Shown one piece after another: positions 48,909 through 59,640 of a stretch of 61,986 nucleotides of DNA. The position numbers and the translations under genes are program-made. Every line of letters starts with the position of its first letter. The first letter of the stretch is position 1. The DNA lies in assembly GCA_020721205.1 (NCBI GenBank), contig DYNF01000005.1, forward strand, positions 11,480 to 73,465, read 5' to 3'. The notes under the pieces are model-generated. The model worked only from the letters and a program-made list of their open reading frames with translations, was not told where the DNA came from and did no database searches. The DNA comes from Prochloron sp. SulCav_FS08_3_32_3330 (GTDB taxonomy: Bacteria; Cyanobacteriota; Cyanobacteriia; Cyanobacteriales; DYNF01).

Positions 48909-49044
48909 AAAAAAGATATTTAAAAGGGCAGATGGATCAAAAAATAAAATATGATTCTATTCTACAATTTTTTAACCAAAAAAAGAAGTAAAGCGTATAA
49001 TTAATGTACAATAAAAATTTGTTGTCGTTTACATAAAATTAACA

Positions 49045-49785
49045 ATGAAAGCAATTATTTTAGCCGCAGGGGTAGGAAAAAGATTAGGTAAAGAAACAGG
49101 AAACTCTCCGAAGTCTTTGCTTAAGTTTGATGAAATTTCTTTGTTAGAACGTCATTTTCAATTATTAAGATGTTTTAAGATTGAAGAAATAATTATTGTG
49201 GTGGGTTATCAAAGTAAAATGATCAAGGATGAAATCACTCGTTTAAATCTTAATAATTGGGTAAAAACGATTGATAATCCTCATTACACTCAGGGGAGTG
49301 TGATTAGTTTATGGTGTGCAAAAGAAATTTTAGAAGGGGGGAATGATCTGTTATTAATGGATGCTGATGTGTTATATGATCCCCATATTTTAGAAAGATT
49401 AATTAATACAAAACATCCTAATTGTTTCTTGTTAGATCGAGATTTTGAAGCGGGAGTTGAACCTGTTAAATTATGTGTTAAAGATGGTTTATTAGTAGAA
49501 TTTCGTAAAGAAATTAATCCCGAATTGAATTATGATTTTTGGGGAGAATCTGTCGGGTTTTTCCGTTTTTCTGGTAAGGGGGCTAAAATCTTAGCAGAAA
49601 GGGCGGATTTTTATGCTAAAAATAACTTAGAAAATGAACCTTATGAAGATGTAATTAGGGATTTATTATTAGAAAATCCTGACAATTTTGGTTATGAAGA
49701 TATTACAGGTTATTCATGGATTGAAATTGATTTTCCTGAAGATATAATTAAGGCAAAAAAAAATATTTTGCCTAAATTAAAATGA
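49045..49785 (+). CDS. Phosphocholine/2-aminoethylphosphonate cytidylyltransferase-like NTP transferase
   Basis: MKAIILAAGVGKRLG..NSPKSLLKF, NPHYTQGSVISLWCAKEIL, LLMDADVLYDPHIL. Confidence 0.78.
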   Translation: MKAIILAAGVGKRLGKETGNSPKSLLKFDEISLLERHFQLLRCFKIEEIIIVVGYQSKMIKDEITRLNLNNWVKTIDNPHYTQGSVISLWCAKEILEGGNDLLLMDADVLYDPHILERLINTKHPNCFLLDRDFEAGVEPVKLCVKDGLLVEFRKEINPELNYDFWGESVGFFRFSGKGAKILAERADFYAKNNLENEPYEDVIRDLLLENPDNFGYEDITGYSWIEIDFPEDIIKAKKNILPKLK

Positions 49786-49888
49786 TTTTCTTAAATATAG
49801 TATTGGTTCTACTGGACTTTTCAAAACCAATATATTATAATTGTTAATATTATAATTATTAATTGCTAATTAAAAAAGGATAATAACT

Positions 49889-50131
49889 ATGACGACTCAA
49901 TATCATGTAAAAATTATGAATCAAGAAAATACTCAAACTATTACCATTCCCCAAGAATTTAATATTTTATTAACTCAAGAGGTAATAATTACACAAAAAG
50001 ATAAACAAATAATTATTGAACCAAAAGAGAAAAAATCATTGCTTGAATTTTTGTCTACTCTGAATGATCTGGATGAAAATTTAGATGATTTTGATGATAG
50101 TTTATTAAGATTAGAAGATGTGGAATTTTAA
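49889..50131 (+). CDS. VapB-like antitoxin
   Basis: Small acidic protein with AbrB-like N-terminus, immediately followed by PIN-domain start. Confidence 0.55.
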   Translation: MTTQYHVKIMNQENTQTITIPQEFNILLTQEVIITQKDKQIIIEPKEKKSLLEFLSTLNDLDENLDDFDDSLLRLEDVEF

Positions 50132-50133
50132 AG

Positions 50134-50226
50134 ATGAATTATCTATATTTACTAGATACAAATATAATTTCAGAACTTGTCAAACATCCTAGAGGAATCT
50201 GTAAAATAAGAAAACTTCTTGATTGA
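50134..50226 (+). pseudogene. Truncated vapC (PIN domain) remnant
   Basis: MNYLYLLDTNIISELVKHPRGICKIRKLLD-stop, only the first PIN motif present. Confidence 0.75.
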
Positions 50227-50311
50227 CATATTAAGTAATATTAATATTACTTGGTTTTTAGATAAAAAATATTCTCAAACTCTCATCACTATTTTCTATT
50301 ATTAATTTATT

Positions 50312-52309
50312 ATGAATAATCTTTTACCTGATCAAAGATGGGAGATAAAATCCCCTGATCCCGAAATTATTAATCAATTGATTCAAACTTTAGGGGTATC
50401 TCCTTTAGTGGCACGGTTGTTATTTAATCGTGATATTAAAACTACTGAAGATGCCCATAGTTATATTGATCCAGAATGGGAAAAATTACCCCCTCCTTTA
50501 AAAGAATTTCCCGACTTAGAAATGAGTATTGAACTATTAAAAAATGCCATTAAAAATCAAGAAAAAATTGCAATTTGTGGAGACTATGATGCTGACGGTA
50601 TGACGAGTACAGCCCTGTTATTAAGAGCATTAAAACATCTAGGAGGCGATGTAACTTATGCTATTCCTAGTCGCCAAAAAGATGGTTATGGTATAAATGA
50701 ACGTATTGTGAAGAAATTTGCCGAGGAAAATATCAGTTTAATTTTAACAGTGGATAATGGAATTTCTGCTTATGAACCGATAGAATTAGCGATAGATTTA
50801 GGCTTAGATGTTATTATTACTGATCATCATGATCTGCCTGAAAAATTGCCCCCTGCTAATGCGATTTTAAACCCTAAATTATTATCTGAAAATTCTCCTT
50901 ATCGTAGTTTAGCGGGGGTAGGAGTAGCCTATATTTTAGCGATTACTTTAGCACAGGAATTAGACTTATTAAAGGGTTTAACGGCTCAACTTTTAGAGTT
51001 ATTTACTTTAGGTACTATTGCGGATTTAGCGCCTTTAACGGGGGTTAATCGTCGTTGGTTAAAAAGGGGTTTAAAATTAATACCTAAATCTCAAATTAAA
51101 GGGGTTCAAGCTTTAATGCAAATGGCAGGAATTAAGGAAGAACAAAAAGAATTAAAACCTGATGATATTGGTTTTAAATTAGGTCCTCGGATTAATGCGA
51201 TCGGAAGAATTGATGATCCACAAATTGCGATTGAACTATTAACAACTGATGAGGAAGGTATTGCTTTAGAAAGAGCGATGCAATGTGAACAAACTAATCA
51301 GGAAAGACAAAAAATCTGTAAAGAAATTGTTAAGGAAGCTATCGAATTAATTGAAACTATACCAATTAATTGGCAAGAAAAAAGAGTGTTAGTTATTGTT
51401 AAATCTGGATGGCATCATGGGGTGATTGGGATAGTAGCTTCCCGTTTAAAAGATCGCTATGGTGCGCCTGTTTTTATTGGTACTTATGAGGAGGAAAATC
51501 CCGAAATTATTAGGGGATCTGCAAGGGGAATTGAAGAATTTAATGTGTTTGAAGCTTTAAATTACTGTCAAGATTTATTGGGAAAATATGGAGGTCATAA
51601 AGCGGCGGGAGGTTTTTCTTTTCCTGCTCATAATCTCCTTGCTATTGAAGAAAGATTAAGGGAATTTGCTTATCAATCGGTTGAACCTCATCATCTTAAA
51701 CCTTTAGTAAAAATTGATGCTCAACTTGATTTTTCTCAGATTAATCAGACTCTTTATCAAGAATTAGATCATTTACAACCTTGGGGTATTGAAAATAATG
51801 AACCGATTTTTTTGACTCCTCAAGTTAAAATAATTGAACAGGAAAATTTAAAGGGAAATTTAAAGTGTATCTTAAGCCAAAATATTAAAGGAAAAGCTTA
51901 TCATATAAAGGCTATGGCTTGGGGTTGGGGTGATTTTATTCCTTTACCTTCCTTTATAGATATTGTTTATAAAATTCGAGAAAATCTTTGGCAAGGGGAA
52001 ATAAATATTCAATTAGATTTGGTGGGAGCGCGTCTTTGTGATCCTCCTTTAGAAAATACTAATTATGAAAATTTATCTAATATTAAAAAAGCCAGATTTT
52101 CCTATAATGGAAAACAATATGACTGTAGTTTATGGGAATCTTTAAATGAGTTAAGAATCCGCAATGAACAAGGTAAAGTTTTAGCGGTGAAAAAGGGACA
52201 AAAAATCGGTTTATTAGGGATAAATAGAGAAAATTCTCAACAAGTTGATGTGACTCAACTTAAATTTTATGCCTTAATAAAAACTGCTTTAGCTACTTTA
52301 GAAAAATAA
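50312..52309 (+). CDS. recJ: Single-stranded-DNA-specific exonuclease RecJ
   Basis: ICGDYDADGMTSTALL, ILTVDNGISAYEPI, ITDHHDLPEKLP. Confidence 0.95.
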   Translation: MNNLLPDQRWEIKSPDPEIINQLIQTLGVSPLVARLLFNRDIKTTEDAHSYIDPEWEKLPPPLKEFPDLEMSIELLKNAIKNQEKIAICGDYDADGMTSTALLLRALKHLGGDVTYAIPSRQKDGYGINERIVKKFAEENISLILTVDNGISAYEPIELAIDLGLDVIITDHHDLPEKLPPANAILNPKLLSENSPYRSLAGVGVAYILAITLAQELDLLKGLTAQLLELFTLGTIADLAPLTGVNRRWLKRGLKLIPKSQIKGVQALMQMAGIKEEQKELKPDDIGFKLGPRINAIGRIDDPQIAIELLTTDEEGIALERAMQCEQTNQERQKICKEIVKEAIELIETIPINWQEKRVLVIVKSGWHHGVIGIVASRLKDRYGAPVFIGTYEEENPEIIRGSARGIEEFNVFEALNYCQDLLGKYGGHKAAGGFSFPAHNLLAIEERLREFAYQSVEPHHLKPLVKIDAQLDFSQINQTLYQELDHLQPWGIENNEPIFLTPQVKIIEQENLKGNLKCILSQNIKGKAYHIKAMAWGWGDFIPLPSFIDIVYKIRENLWQGEINIQLDLVGARLCDPPLENTNYENLSNIKKARFSYNGKQYDCSLWESLNELRIRNEQGKVLAVKKGQKIGLLGINRENSQQVDVTQLKFYALIKTALATLEK

Positions 52310-52369
52310 AGTTTGTTGTTGTACTTTTAGCACCGCAAATTTTAGCGCTAAAGCGCAACAACGAACTTA
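52310..52369. repeat. Family-2 palindromic repeat
   Basis: gtttgttgttgtacttttagcacc...tagcgctaaagcgcaacaacgaac. Confidence 0.88.
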
Positions 52370-52462
52370 TTTTTTTATTGCTAAAATCTCAAAATTAAGT
52401 TAAATTGCTTAAGTCTGATGATTAAATAAGGTATATGATAGGGAAAAATTAGATCAGGGAAA

Positions 52463-55400
52463 ATGAGTCAATATCAATATCAAATAGGAGGAAGTTTGCC
52501 CCTTGATGCCCCCACTTACATTACTCGTAAAGCGGATCAAGAATTATACCAAAGTTTGAAAAATGGTGAGTTTTGCTATGTTTTAAACTCCCGTCATTTG
52601 GGGAAAACATCCCTCAGAATCCAGACAATGCACCGTTTACAAGAGGAAGGGTTAAAATGTGTCGCTATAGATCTTCAGGCGATCGGTATCTCTGATATTA
52701 CTTCAGAAGAATGGTATGCGGGTATTATAGATAGTATTGTTAGTAGTTTAGAATTAGATCATTACTTTGATTTTAAAAGTTGGTGGTGTGAATTTCAAAG
52801 GTTATCAAATGTTCATCGTTTAAGTAAGTTTTTTGATGAAATTTTATTAACTTTAATCCCTGAAAATATTGTTATTTTTATAGATGAAATTGAAACTATT
52901 TTTAGTTTAGATTTTAAGGTAGAAGATTTTTTTATGGTGATTAGAGAATGTTTTAATAAACGGACTCATAGCGTTAATTTTCAACGGTTAACTTTTGCTT
53001 TATTCGGTGTAGCTTTACCTTCCGATTTAATTAAAGATAAAAAAAGAACTCCTTTTTCCATTGGTAAATATATCAATTTAACGGGTTTTAACTTAACAGA
53101 AGCTTATCCTTTATTAGAAGGTTTAAAAGATAAATCTGCTCATCCTGAAAGGGTGTTACAATCTATTCTATTTTGGACAGGAGGACAACCTTTTCTTACT
53201 CAAAAATTATGCAATTTAGTTGCTAATTTTCCCCTTCCCATTTATTCAGAAAATACGGCAGAAGTATTAGAAACAATTGTGCGATCGCAAATTATTAAAA
53301 ATTGGCAAACTCAAGATGAACCAGAACATTTAAAAGTTATTTGTGATAGTCTTTTATTCAGTGAAAAAACCGTCGGTAAACTATTAGGATTATATCAACA
53401 AATATTAGAGAAAGGATCGGTTAAAATTGACCAAAGTTTTGAACAAAAAGAATTAATTTTATCCGGTTTAGTGGTGGAAGAAAATCAGCAATTAATCGTA
53501 TATAATCCCATTTATTTAGCGGTGTTTAATCCTCAATGGGTCAAACAAGAATTAGAGAATTTACGCCCCTATTCTCAAGGGATTATTGCTTGGTTAGCTT
53601 CCCATCGTTTAGATACCTCAAGATTACTACGGGGACAGGCTTTACAGGATGCTTTAAACTGGTCTAAAGAGAAAAATTTAAGCTATCAAGATTATCAATT
53701 TTTAACCGCTTCTCAAGAATATGATTTAGAAGAAGCAAGACAAATATTAGAGTTAAAACAAAAAGCCCTTGAATCGGAACAATTTAAAATTGAAGCTAAA
53801 CAAAATAAGCGTAATTTAGAATTACTAGAAAAAGAAACTAAAATCTTAAAAGAAATGCAAGAAAAATCTCAAAAAAAGATTAAAATTGGCAAAATTGCTT
53901 TATTAGTTTCTGTGATTAGTGCTATCCCGATAGGGGGACTTTTCCTATCAGGAAAACAGGAAAAATTCTTATTAAAAATTGATCAGTCTGTTACTCAAGC
54001 TTATCAAAAATTTGAATTTGCTCAAATAGATGGTTTAATTACTGCAATAGAAGCAGGACAAGACTTTCAGCAGATCTATCATAATGATATCACTTTTGGG
54101 AAAAATCCCATTCATACCCCCATGTTTGTCTTGCGTCCGATCTTAGATCATATTCAAGAAAAAAATCAGCTAACTTCCCATCAGAAAGGGATTACATCTA
54201 TTAATTTTAGTCCCAATGGGCAATATTTAGCTAGTGGATCTTCGGATCAAATGGTCAAAATTTGGGATTTGCAAAATAGTCAATATATTAACTTAAGTGA
54301 TCACCAAGATCAAGTTACGGCGGTAGAATTTAGCCCTGATGGACAATATCTAGCCTCCGCTTCTCTTGATAAAACTGTGAAAATTTGGAATTTACAAGGC
54401 AATTTATTAAAGAATATCACTCAATATGAAGCGGGGGTAAATGCCCTGAGTTTCAGCCCTGATGGGCAATATCTCGCTACTGCATCCCTAGATAATCGGA
54501 TTAATATTTGGGATTTACAGGGTAATCTCTATCAGTCTTTTAACGCCCATGAGGGGCGGATAAACGCCCTTACTTTTAGCCCTGATAGCCAATATCTCGC
54601 CACCGCTTCTAGTGATACCAACGCTATGATCTGGGATTTACAAGGAAAGTTAAAACAGACTTTAAAACAAGATCAAGCAATATTAGCTCTTAAATTTAGT
54701 CCTGATGGCACAAAAATTGTTACTGTATCCACTGATAATTATATCTATATTTGGGATAAAAAAGGGAAAATATTAAATAAAATAAAAGGACATAAGGATC
54801 TAATTAGAGCCATTAGTTTTCATCCCGATGGGACAAAATTTGCTACAGTTTCCGATGATTTAACTACGAAAATTTGGGATATGAAGGGGAATTTACTCAC
54901 AAATTTAAAAGGTCATCAACAGTCAGTGTTAACAGTGGCTTTTAGCCCCGATGGGGAAACCTTGGCAACAGGCTCAAAAGACCGCTCTATCCGCCTTTGG
55001 ACGTTAAAACAACCGGAGTCTTCCCTTGTTTTTAAAGGTCATGAAAATAGTTTAATCAGTGGGGCTTTTAGCCCTGATGGTCAAACTATTGCCACTACTT
55101 CCAGCGATCAAACTTTAAGATTGTGGGATTTAGAGGGTCATCAAACTCTGAAAATGAGTCATCCTCAGAGCGTGACCAGTATCGCTTTTACTCCTGATGG
55201 ACAATATTTTTTATCGGGTTGTGAGGATAATATTTTGAGGTTATGGAATAAAGAAGGACAACTTTTAAAAGAATTGAAGGGTCATAATGAGGGAATATTA
55301 AATATTAAAGTTAGTGCCGATGGTCAAAGAATCCTCACAACATCAAGGGATAACACTGCGATTTTATGGGATAGGGAAGGTAAAATTATTCACATATTAA

Positions 55401-55981
55401 CAGGTCATGAAGGCTCGGTATATAGTGGAGATTTTAGCCCTAATGGTGATTATATTGTGACTGTATCTGAGGATGGAACGACTAGATTATGGGATCAAGA
55501 GGGAAAATTTCTGAAAATATTAACAAAAATTAACGGTTCTGTGAAAACAATTAATTTTAATCTCAATAATAAATTTATTATTACCGGATCCTCTGATGGT
55601 ATAATTCGTTTAATTAATTTAGATGGGAAAATAATTAAAGAAATTCAAGCTCATTATAATCCGATTAATCAAGTGAGGTTTAGTCCAGATGGAGAGATGA
55701 TTGCTAGTGCTTCTTTTGACGGATTAGTGAGGTTATGGAATTTAAACGGAGATATTTTAGGAGAATTAAGAGGGCATCAAGGGGAAATTTTCGATGTCAT
55801 ATTTAGTCCTCTTGATTCAGAGGAAAATCCCTATATACTGACCACCAGTAGAGATAAAACGGCACGACTTTGGCACTTAGAAAATTTAGATCAATTATTA
55901 AATAGAGGTTGTAACTGGTTAGATGATTATTTTTTGAATCACCCTGAAATGTTAGAAAAATTAAAAGTTTGTAAAAAGTAA
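52463..55981 (+). CDS. AAA-like ATPase + WD40 repeat protein
   Basis: LNSRHLGKTSLRIQTMHRLQ Walker A variant; >=12 FSPDGQ...IWDLQG repeats. Confidence 0.93.
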   Translation: MSQYQYQIGGSLPLDAPTYITRKADQELYQSLKNGEFCYVLNSRHLGKTSLRIQTMHRLQEEGLKCVAIDLQAIGISDITSEEWYAGIIDSIVSSLELDHYFDFKSWWCEFQRLSNVHRLSKFFDEILLTLIPENIVIFIDEIETIFSLDFKVEDFFMVIRECFNKRTHSVNFQRLTFALFGVALPSDLIKDKKRTPFSIGKYINLTGFNLTEAYPLLEGLKDKSAHPERVLQSILFWTGGQPFLTQKLCNLVANFPLPIYSENTAEVLETIVRSQIIKNWQTQDEPEHLKVICDSLLFSEKTVGKLLGLYQQILEKGSVKIDQSFEQKELILSGLVVEENQQLIVYNPIYLAVFNPQWVKQELENLRPYSQGIIAWLASHRLDTSRLLRGQALQDALNWSKEKNLSYQDYQFLTASQEYDLEEARQILELKQKALESEQFKIEAKQNKRNLELLEKETKILKEMQEKSQKKIKIGKIALLVSVISAIPIGGLFLSGKQEKFLLKIDQSVTQAYQKFEFAQIDGLITAIEAGQDFQQIYHNDITFGKNPIHTPMFVLRPILDHIQEKNQLTSHQKGITSINFSPNGQYLASGSSDQMVKIWDLQNSQYINLSDHQDQVTAVEFSPDGQYLASASLDKTVKIWNLQGNLLKNITQYEAGVNALSFSPDGQYLATASLDNRINIWDLQGNLYQSFNAHEGRINALTFSPDSQYLATASSDTNAMIWDLQGKLKQTLKQDQAILALKFSPDGTKIVTVSTDNYIYIWDKKGKILNKIKGHKDLIRAISFHPDGTKFATVSDDLTTKIWDMKGNLLTNLKGHQQSVLTVAFSPDGETLATGSKDRSIRLWTLKQPESSLVFKGHENSLISGAFSPDGQTIATTSSDQTLRLWDLEGHQTLKMSHPQSVTSIAFTPDGQYFLSGCEDNILRLWNKEGQLLKELKGHNEGILNIKVSADGQRILTTSRDNTAILWDREGKIIHILTGHEGSVYSGDFSPNGDYIVTVSEDGTTRLWDQEGKFLKILTKINGSVKTINFNLNNKFIITGSSDGIIRLINLDGKIIKEIQAHYNPINQVRFSPDGEMIASASFDGLVRLWNLNGDILGELRGHQGEIFDVIFSPLDSEENPYILTTSRDKTARLWHLENLDQLLNRGCNWLDDYFLNHPEMLEKLKVCKK

Positions 55982-56142
55982 GATTATTTACTCTGCTAAA
56001 GCGACTTAAATTTTAAAATGTTGATCTGCTTTTTTCATTAAAATGCGTAAGTTCTATTAATTTAGAAAAAAAAAAGAGAGGAATTTTAATAATTCTTCTC
56101 TCTTTAATATTAAAGAATCAATAAATTAACTTTAAAGTTAAT

Positions 56143-57675
56143 TTAGATAGGCTCTTCACGACGGGTAGATTTATCACCCAATTTTTGGAAGAAGCCCCAT
56201 TCCACTTGTTCTTCTTCAAGTTCAGGATCCACACCAGCAAATACATCTCGGTACAGAGTACGAGCGCCATGCCAAATATGTCCAAAGAAGAAAAGTAAAG
56301 CAAAAACCGCATGACCAAAGGTAAACCAACCTCTGGGAGAAGTGCGGAATACGCCATCAGAGTTAAGAGTTTCTAAATCAAAGTCAAAGGGTTCACCTAA
56401 AATCGCTTTACGAGCGTAAACTTTAACAGTAGCGGGATTAGTAAAGGTTTGACCATCTAAAGTACCACCATAGAAAGAAACGCTAATACCAGCTTGTTCA
56501 AAACTGAACTTAGACTCAGACCGACGGAAAGGAATATCCGCCTTAACATCGCCATTAGCATCAGTTAAAACGACGGGGAAAGTTTCAAAGAAGTTAGACA
56601 TCCGACGAGCAGATAAAACATTGCCCTCGCTATCTTTAAAGACAGGATGTCCTAACCACTGTTTCGCAATACCGTCACCGCTATCCATTGCACCCGTACG
56701 GAATAAACCACCTTTAGCGGGGCTATTACCGATATAGTCATAGAAAGCGAGTTTTTCGGGAATACTGTCATAAGCTTCGCTCAGACTTGCACCATCAGCT
56801 AACTTAGTTTCCACACGGCGTTGGATTTCTTGTTGATAGTAACCTCTGTCCCACTGAAAACGAGTAGGTCCAAATAATTCCACAGGAGTAGCGGCGTTAC
56901 CATACCACATTGTTCCTGCCACCACGAAAGCGGAGAAAAATACGGCGGCAATACTGCTAGATAATACGGTTTCAATATTACCCATCCGTAAAGCTTTATA
57001 TAATCTTTCGGGAGGACGAACACTTAAGTGGAATAGTCCAGCAATAATACCGATAATCCCTGCGGCAATATGGTGTGCCACAATCCCACCCGGATTATAA
57101 GGATCAAATCCCGCCGCACCCCATTCCGGTGATACTGCTTGAACATGACCTGTTAAACCGTAAGGATCTGATACCCACATTCCGGGTCCCCATACACCAG
57201 TAAGGTGAAATGCCCCAAAACTGAAGCAAAGAAGACCAGATAAGAATAAGTGAATACCAAACATTTTAGGAAGATCCAGAGCAGGTTGTCCGGTACGGTC
57301 ATCTACGAATAAATCGAGATCCCAGTAAACCCAGTGCCAAACTGCCGCTAAAAATAGCATTCCTGACAGAACGATATGAGCGATCGCCACACCTTCAAAA
57401 GACCAGAAACCGGGATCAGTTCCCGTCGCACCAGTGATATCCCAACCACGCCAAGAGCCAGTGATACCTAAACGAGCCATGAAAGGAAGGACAAACATTC
57501 CTTGTCTCCACATGGGATTTAAAATAGCATCACTAGGATCAAAAATAGCTAACTCATAAAGAGCCATTGAACCAGCCCAACCAGCTACCAGTGCGGTGTG
57601 CATCAGGTGAACTGCAATCAGACGACCCGGATCATTCAGGACGACTGTATGTACACGATACCAAGGTAGTCCCAT
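56143..57675 (-). CDS. psbB: Photosystem II CP47 chlorophyll apoprotein
   Basis: [49 protein letters not shown]. Confidence 0.99.
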   Translation of the reverse strand: MGLPWYRVHTVVLNDPGRLIAVHLMHTALVAGWAGSMALYELAIFDPSDAILNPMWRQGMFVLPFMARLGITGSWRGWDITGATGTDPGFWSFEGVAIAHIVLSGMLFLAAVWHWVYWDLDLFVDDRTGQPALDLPKMFGIHLFLSGLLCFSFGAFHLTGVWGPGMWVSDPYGLTGHVQAVSPEWGAAGFDPYNPGGIVAHHIAAGIIGIIAGLFHLSVRPPERLYKALRMGNIETVLSSSIAAVFFSAFVVAGTMWYGNAATPVELFGPTRFQWDRGYYQQEIQRRVETKLADGASLSEAYDSIPEKLAFYDYIGNSPAKGGLFRTGAMDSGDGIAKQWLGHPVFKDSEGNVLSARRMSNFFETFPVVLTDANGDVKADIPFRRSESKFSFEQAGISVSFYGGTLDGQTFTNPATVKVYARKAILGEPFDFDLETLNSDGVFRTSPRGWFTFGHAVFALLFFFGHIWHGARTLYRDVFAGVDPELEEEQVEWGFFQKLGDKSTRREEPI

Positions 57676-57837
57676 TGACTACTATCCTCCTCTTTGGATA
57701 TTGTTTTTACGGTTTGTCTAAATTTTAGACAATTTAAGATATATTAATTTGTTAAAAAAGTTTAACCATTCTTAGACTCAATTGCAAGAGGATTAATTCT
57801 GGAAAATTAAGTCAAGATAAATTTTATCATTAGTTAG

Positions 57838-57985
57838 TTCATTATTAGTCCTTTGTCATTAGTCCTTTGTCATTGGTCATTAGTCATTGGTCATTGGTCA
57901 TTAGTCCTTTGTCATTAGTCATTAGTCATTGGTCATTGGTCATTGGTCATTGGTCATTAGTCCTTTGTCATTGGTAACTGATCAC
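57838..57985. repeat. Heptameric tandem repeats (tcattgg/tcattag/tcctttg)
   Basis: Direct reading. Confidence 0.95.
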
Positions 57986-58068
57986 TGATCACTGAAATGC
58001 CAAAAAGCAGATTTTTTAGGAAAACCTGCTTTCTGAAGATTGATTAAAGTTTTTGTTGTTTGTCAATT

Positions 58069-58236
58069 TTACCATTCACCTTGAGACTTTTGATTAGGAT
58101 CCCCTTCAAAGGGTTGAACTCCCACAGCCGGATATTTGTCATCATTCGGGCTAAAAATTCGGGCAACTGCGTCGGAAAGAGATTGACTCAGATTATTCCA
58201 AGCTTTAACGATCCACATTTCTTGATTATTATTCAT
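58069..58236 (-). CDS. Small conserved-looking 55-aa protein, missed by the ORF track
   Basis: MNNNQEMWIVKAWNNLSQSLSDAVARIFSPNDDKYPAVGVQPFEGDPNQKSQGEW with AAGGAGGTC SD upstream. Confidence 0.75.
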   Translation of the reverse strand: MNNNQEMWIVKAWNNLSQSLSDAVARIFSPNDDKYPAVGVQPFEGDPNQKSQGEW

Positions 58237-58634
58237 AACCAATGACCTCCTTGTCCTTTTTTTGCTTATGTTGTAATTATGTTGTAATATTCAGGGATTT
58301 AATTAATCCAAATTGTTAATAGGCTGAAAAATTTAACTTTAAATTTTAAAATATTTACACTTGAAAATTTAAACTTAATTCCCCTAATCTCTATAATTAA
58401 TCATCATAAATATAAAGTGTTCCCTTTCTGACATTTTATTAACATTTATTCTTATACCTTTACAAAACTTAAACAAAAATTCTATTTTTTCGGGTTTTCT
58501 TCAAGTTTTATTACTTTTTGTGACAATTTCTCTAAAAATTCTTGACTTTTGTAAAGTTTTCTTCACAAAAAAGAGTCCTCAATCAGTCGTGCCAAAAAAA
58601 GTTAAGGGCATAATATTATTATGCCCTTAACTCT

Positions 58635-59552
58635 TTAACTATTTTCTTTTAACCAATGATCTAAATCATTAATAGTAGTAAAATCAAATAAACTTTCAGC
58701 TAAAGATTCTAATTGAGGAATTTGTAAATTACTAATTTGAGATTTAAAATCGGGATTAATATTATTAAATCTCTTGGTTAATAAACGCATTACTAAAGTT
58801 AATTCCCCTGTTTGTAAACCTTGTTGTAAACCTTGTTGTAAACCTTGTTGTAAACCTTGTTGTAAACCTTGTGCTTCTCCTTTCGCCAAGCCTTCTTTTA
58901 AGATTTCTTGATACCAAGGAGATTCTCTTAATACGGTCATATCCCACCTCATTATTTGTTGTACAATTGGAATTTCAAAGACAAATGATGCAAAAAATGA
59001 TAATAATGGTTCTAGTTCTTCTAATTTATCATCTTTTCTTAATTGATAGAGTGCTTGTTTAACAACATTTTCATCTCCACCACCTTTAAGAATTGGCACA
59101 AAAGGTAATAAACTAGAGATATTTTCTTGAAAAACTAATTCCGCCGATACCTCCCATAAATTAATCACATGATAATTTTGATAGGATTTTATTCCCCTAA
59201 ATTCTGATTGATAAAAGTTAGGAATTTGCTCAGTTTTAGAATTAGGTAAAATATTAATTAACACTGGATAAACAGGTAATTGATATTTTTCTTCTGCCAA
59301 AGCAGTATAAGCTCTTATTCTTAAAGGCATTTCCTGTTTATAACGTAATTGTAACTCATTGAGAATCAAAAAATCTTGATTTTTTTGATCCGAAACTTTC
59401 AGTAACACATCATTTTCTCGACTGATCCATTGAAATTCGGAAGCGAGAAATTCTTTGACATAAACATCTGATGTTTGTGTCACCCATTTTACCCAATTAT
59501 TAGGAGATAAACTAATTAATCGTTTACTCCCTATATCTGCTTTTTTTACCAT
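58635..59552 (-). CDS. Rpn/PD-(D/E)XK transposase-like nuclease family protein with QQGL repeats
   Basis: LNELQLRYKQEMPLRIRAYTALAEEKYQLPVYPVLINILP; (QQGL)n. Confidence 0.8.
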   Translation of the reverse strand: MVKKADIGSKRLISLSPNNWVKWVTQTSDVYVKEFLASEFQWISRENDVLLKVSDQKNQDFLILNELQLRYKQEMPLRIRAYTALAEEKYQLPVYPVLINILPNSKTEQIPNFYQSEFRGIKSYQNYHVINLWEVSAELVFQENISSLLPFVPILKGGGDENVVKQALYQLRKDDKLEELEPLLSFFASFVFEIPIVQQIMRWDMTVLRESPWYQEILKEGLAKGEAQGLQQGLQQGLQQGLQQGLQTGELTLVMRLLTKRFNNINPDFKSQISNLQIPQLESLAESLFDFTTINDLDHWLKENS

Positions 59553-59640
59553 CTCTTAATTTTTATTTTTTTGTCTAATCCTTAAGTATAATATAATCAA
59601 TTATTTTTAGGTCTTATTCTCATTAAAAAAAGTTTTAGTT

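Noticed and set aside
57838-57985. CRISPR array
   Set aside because: Short heptamer repeats with no unique spacers and no cas genes in the window.
58060-58245. Plus-strand 61-aa ORF
   Set aside because: The opposite strand holds a better small CDS with a strong Shine-Dalgarno.
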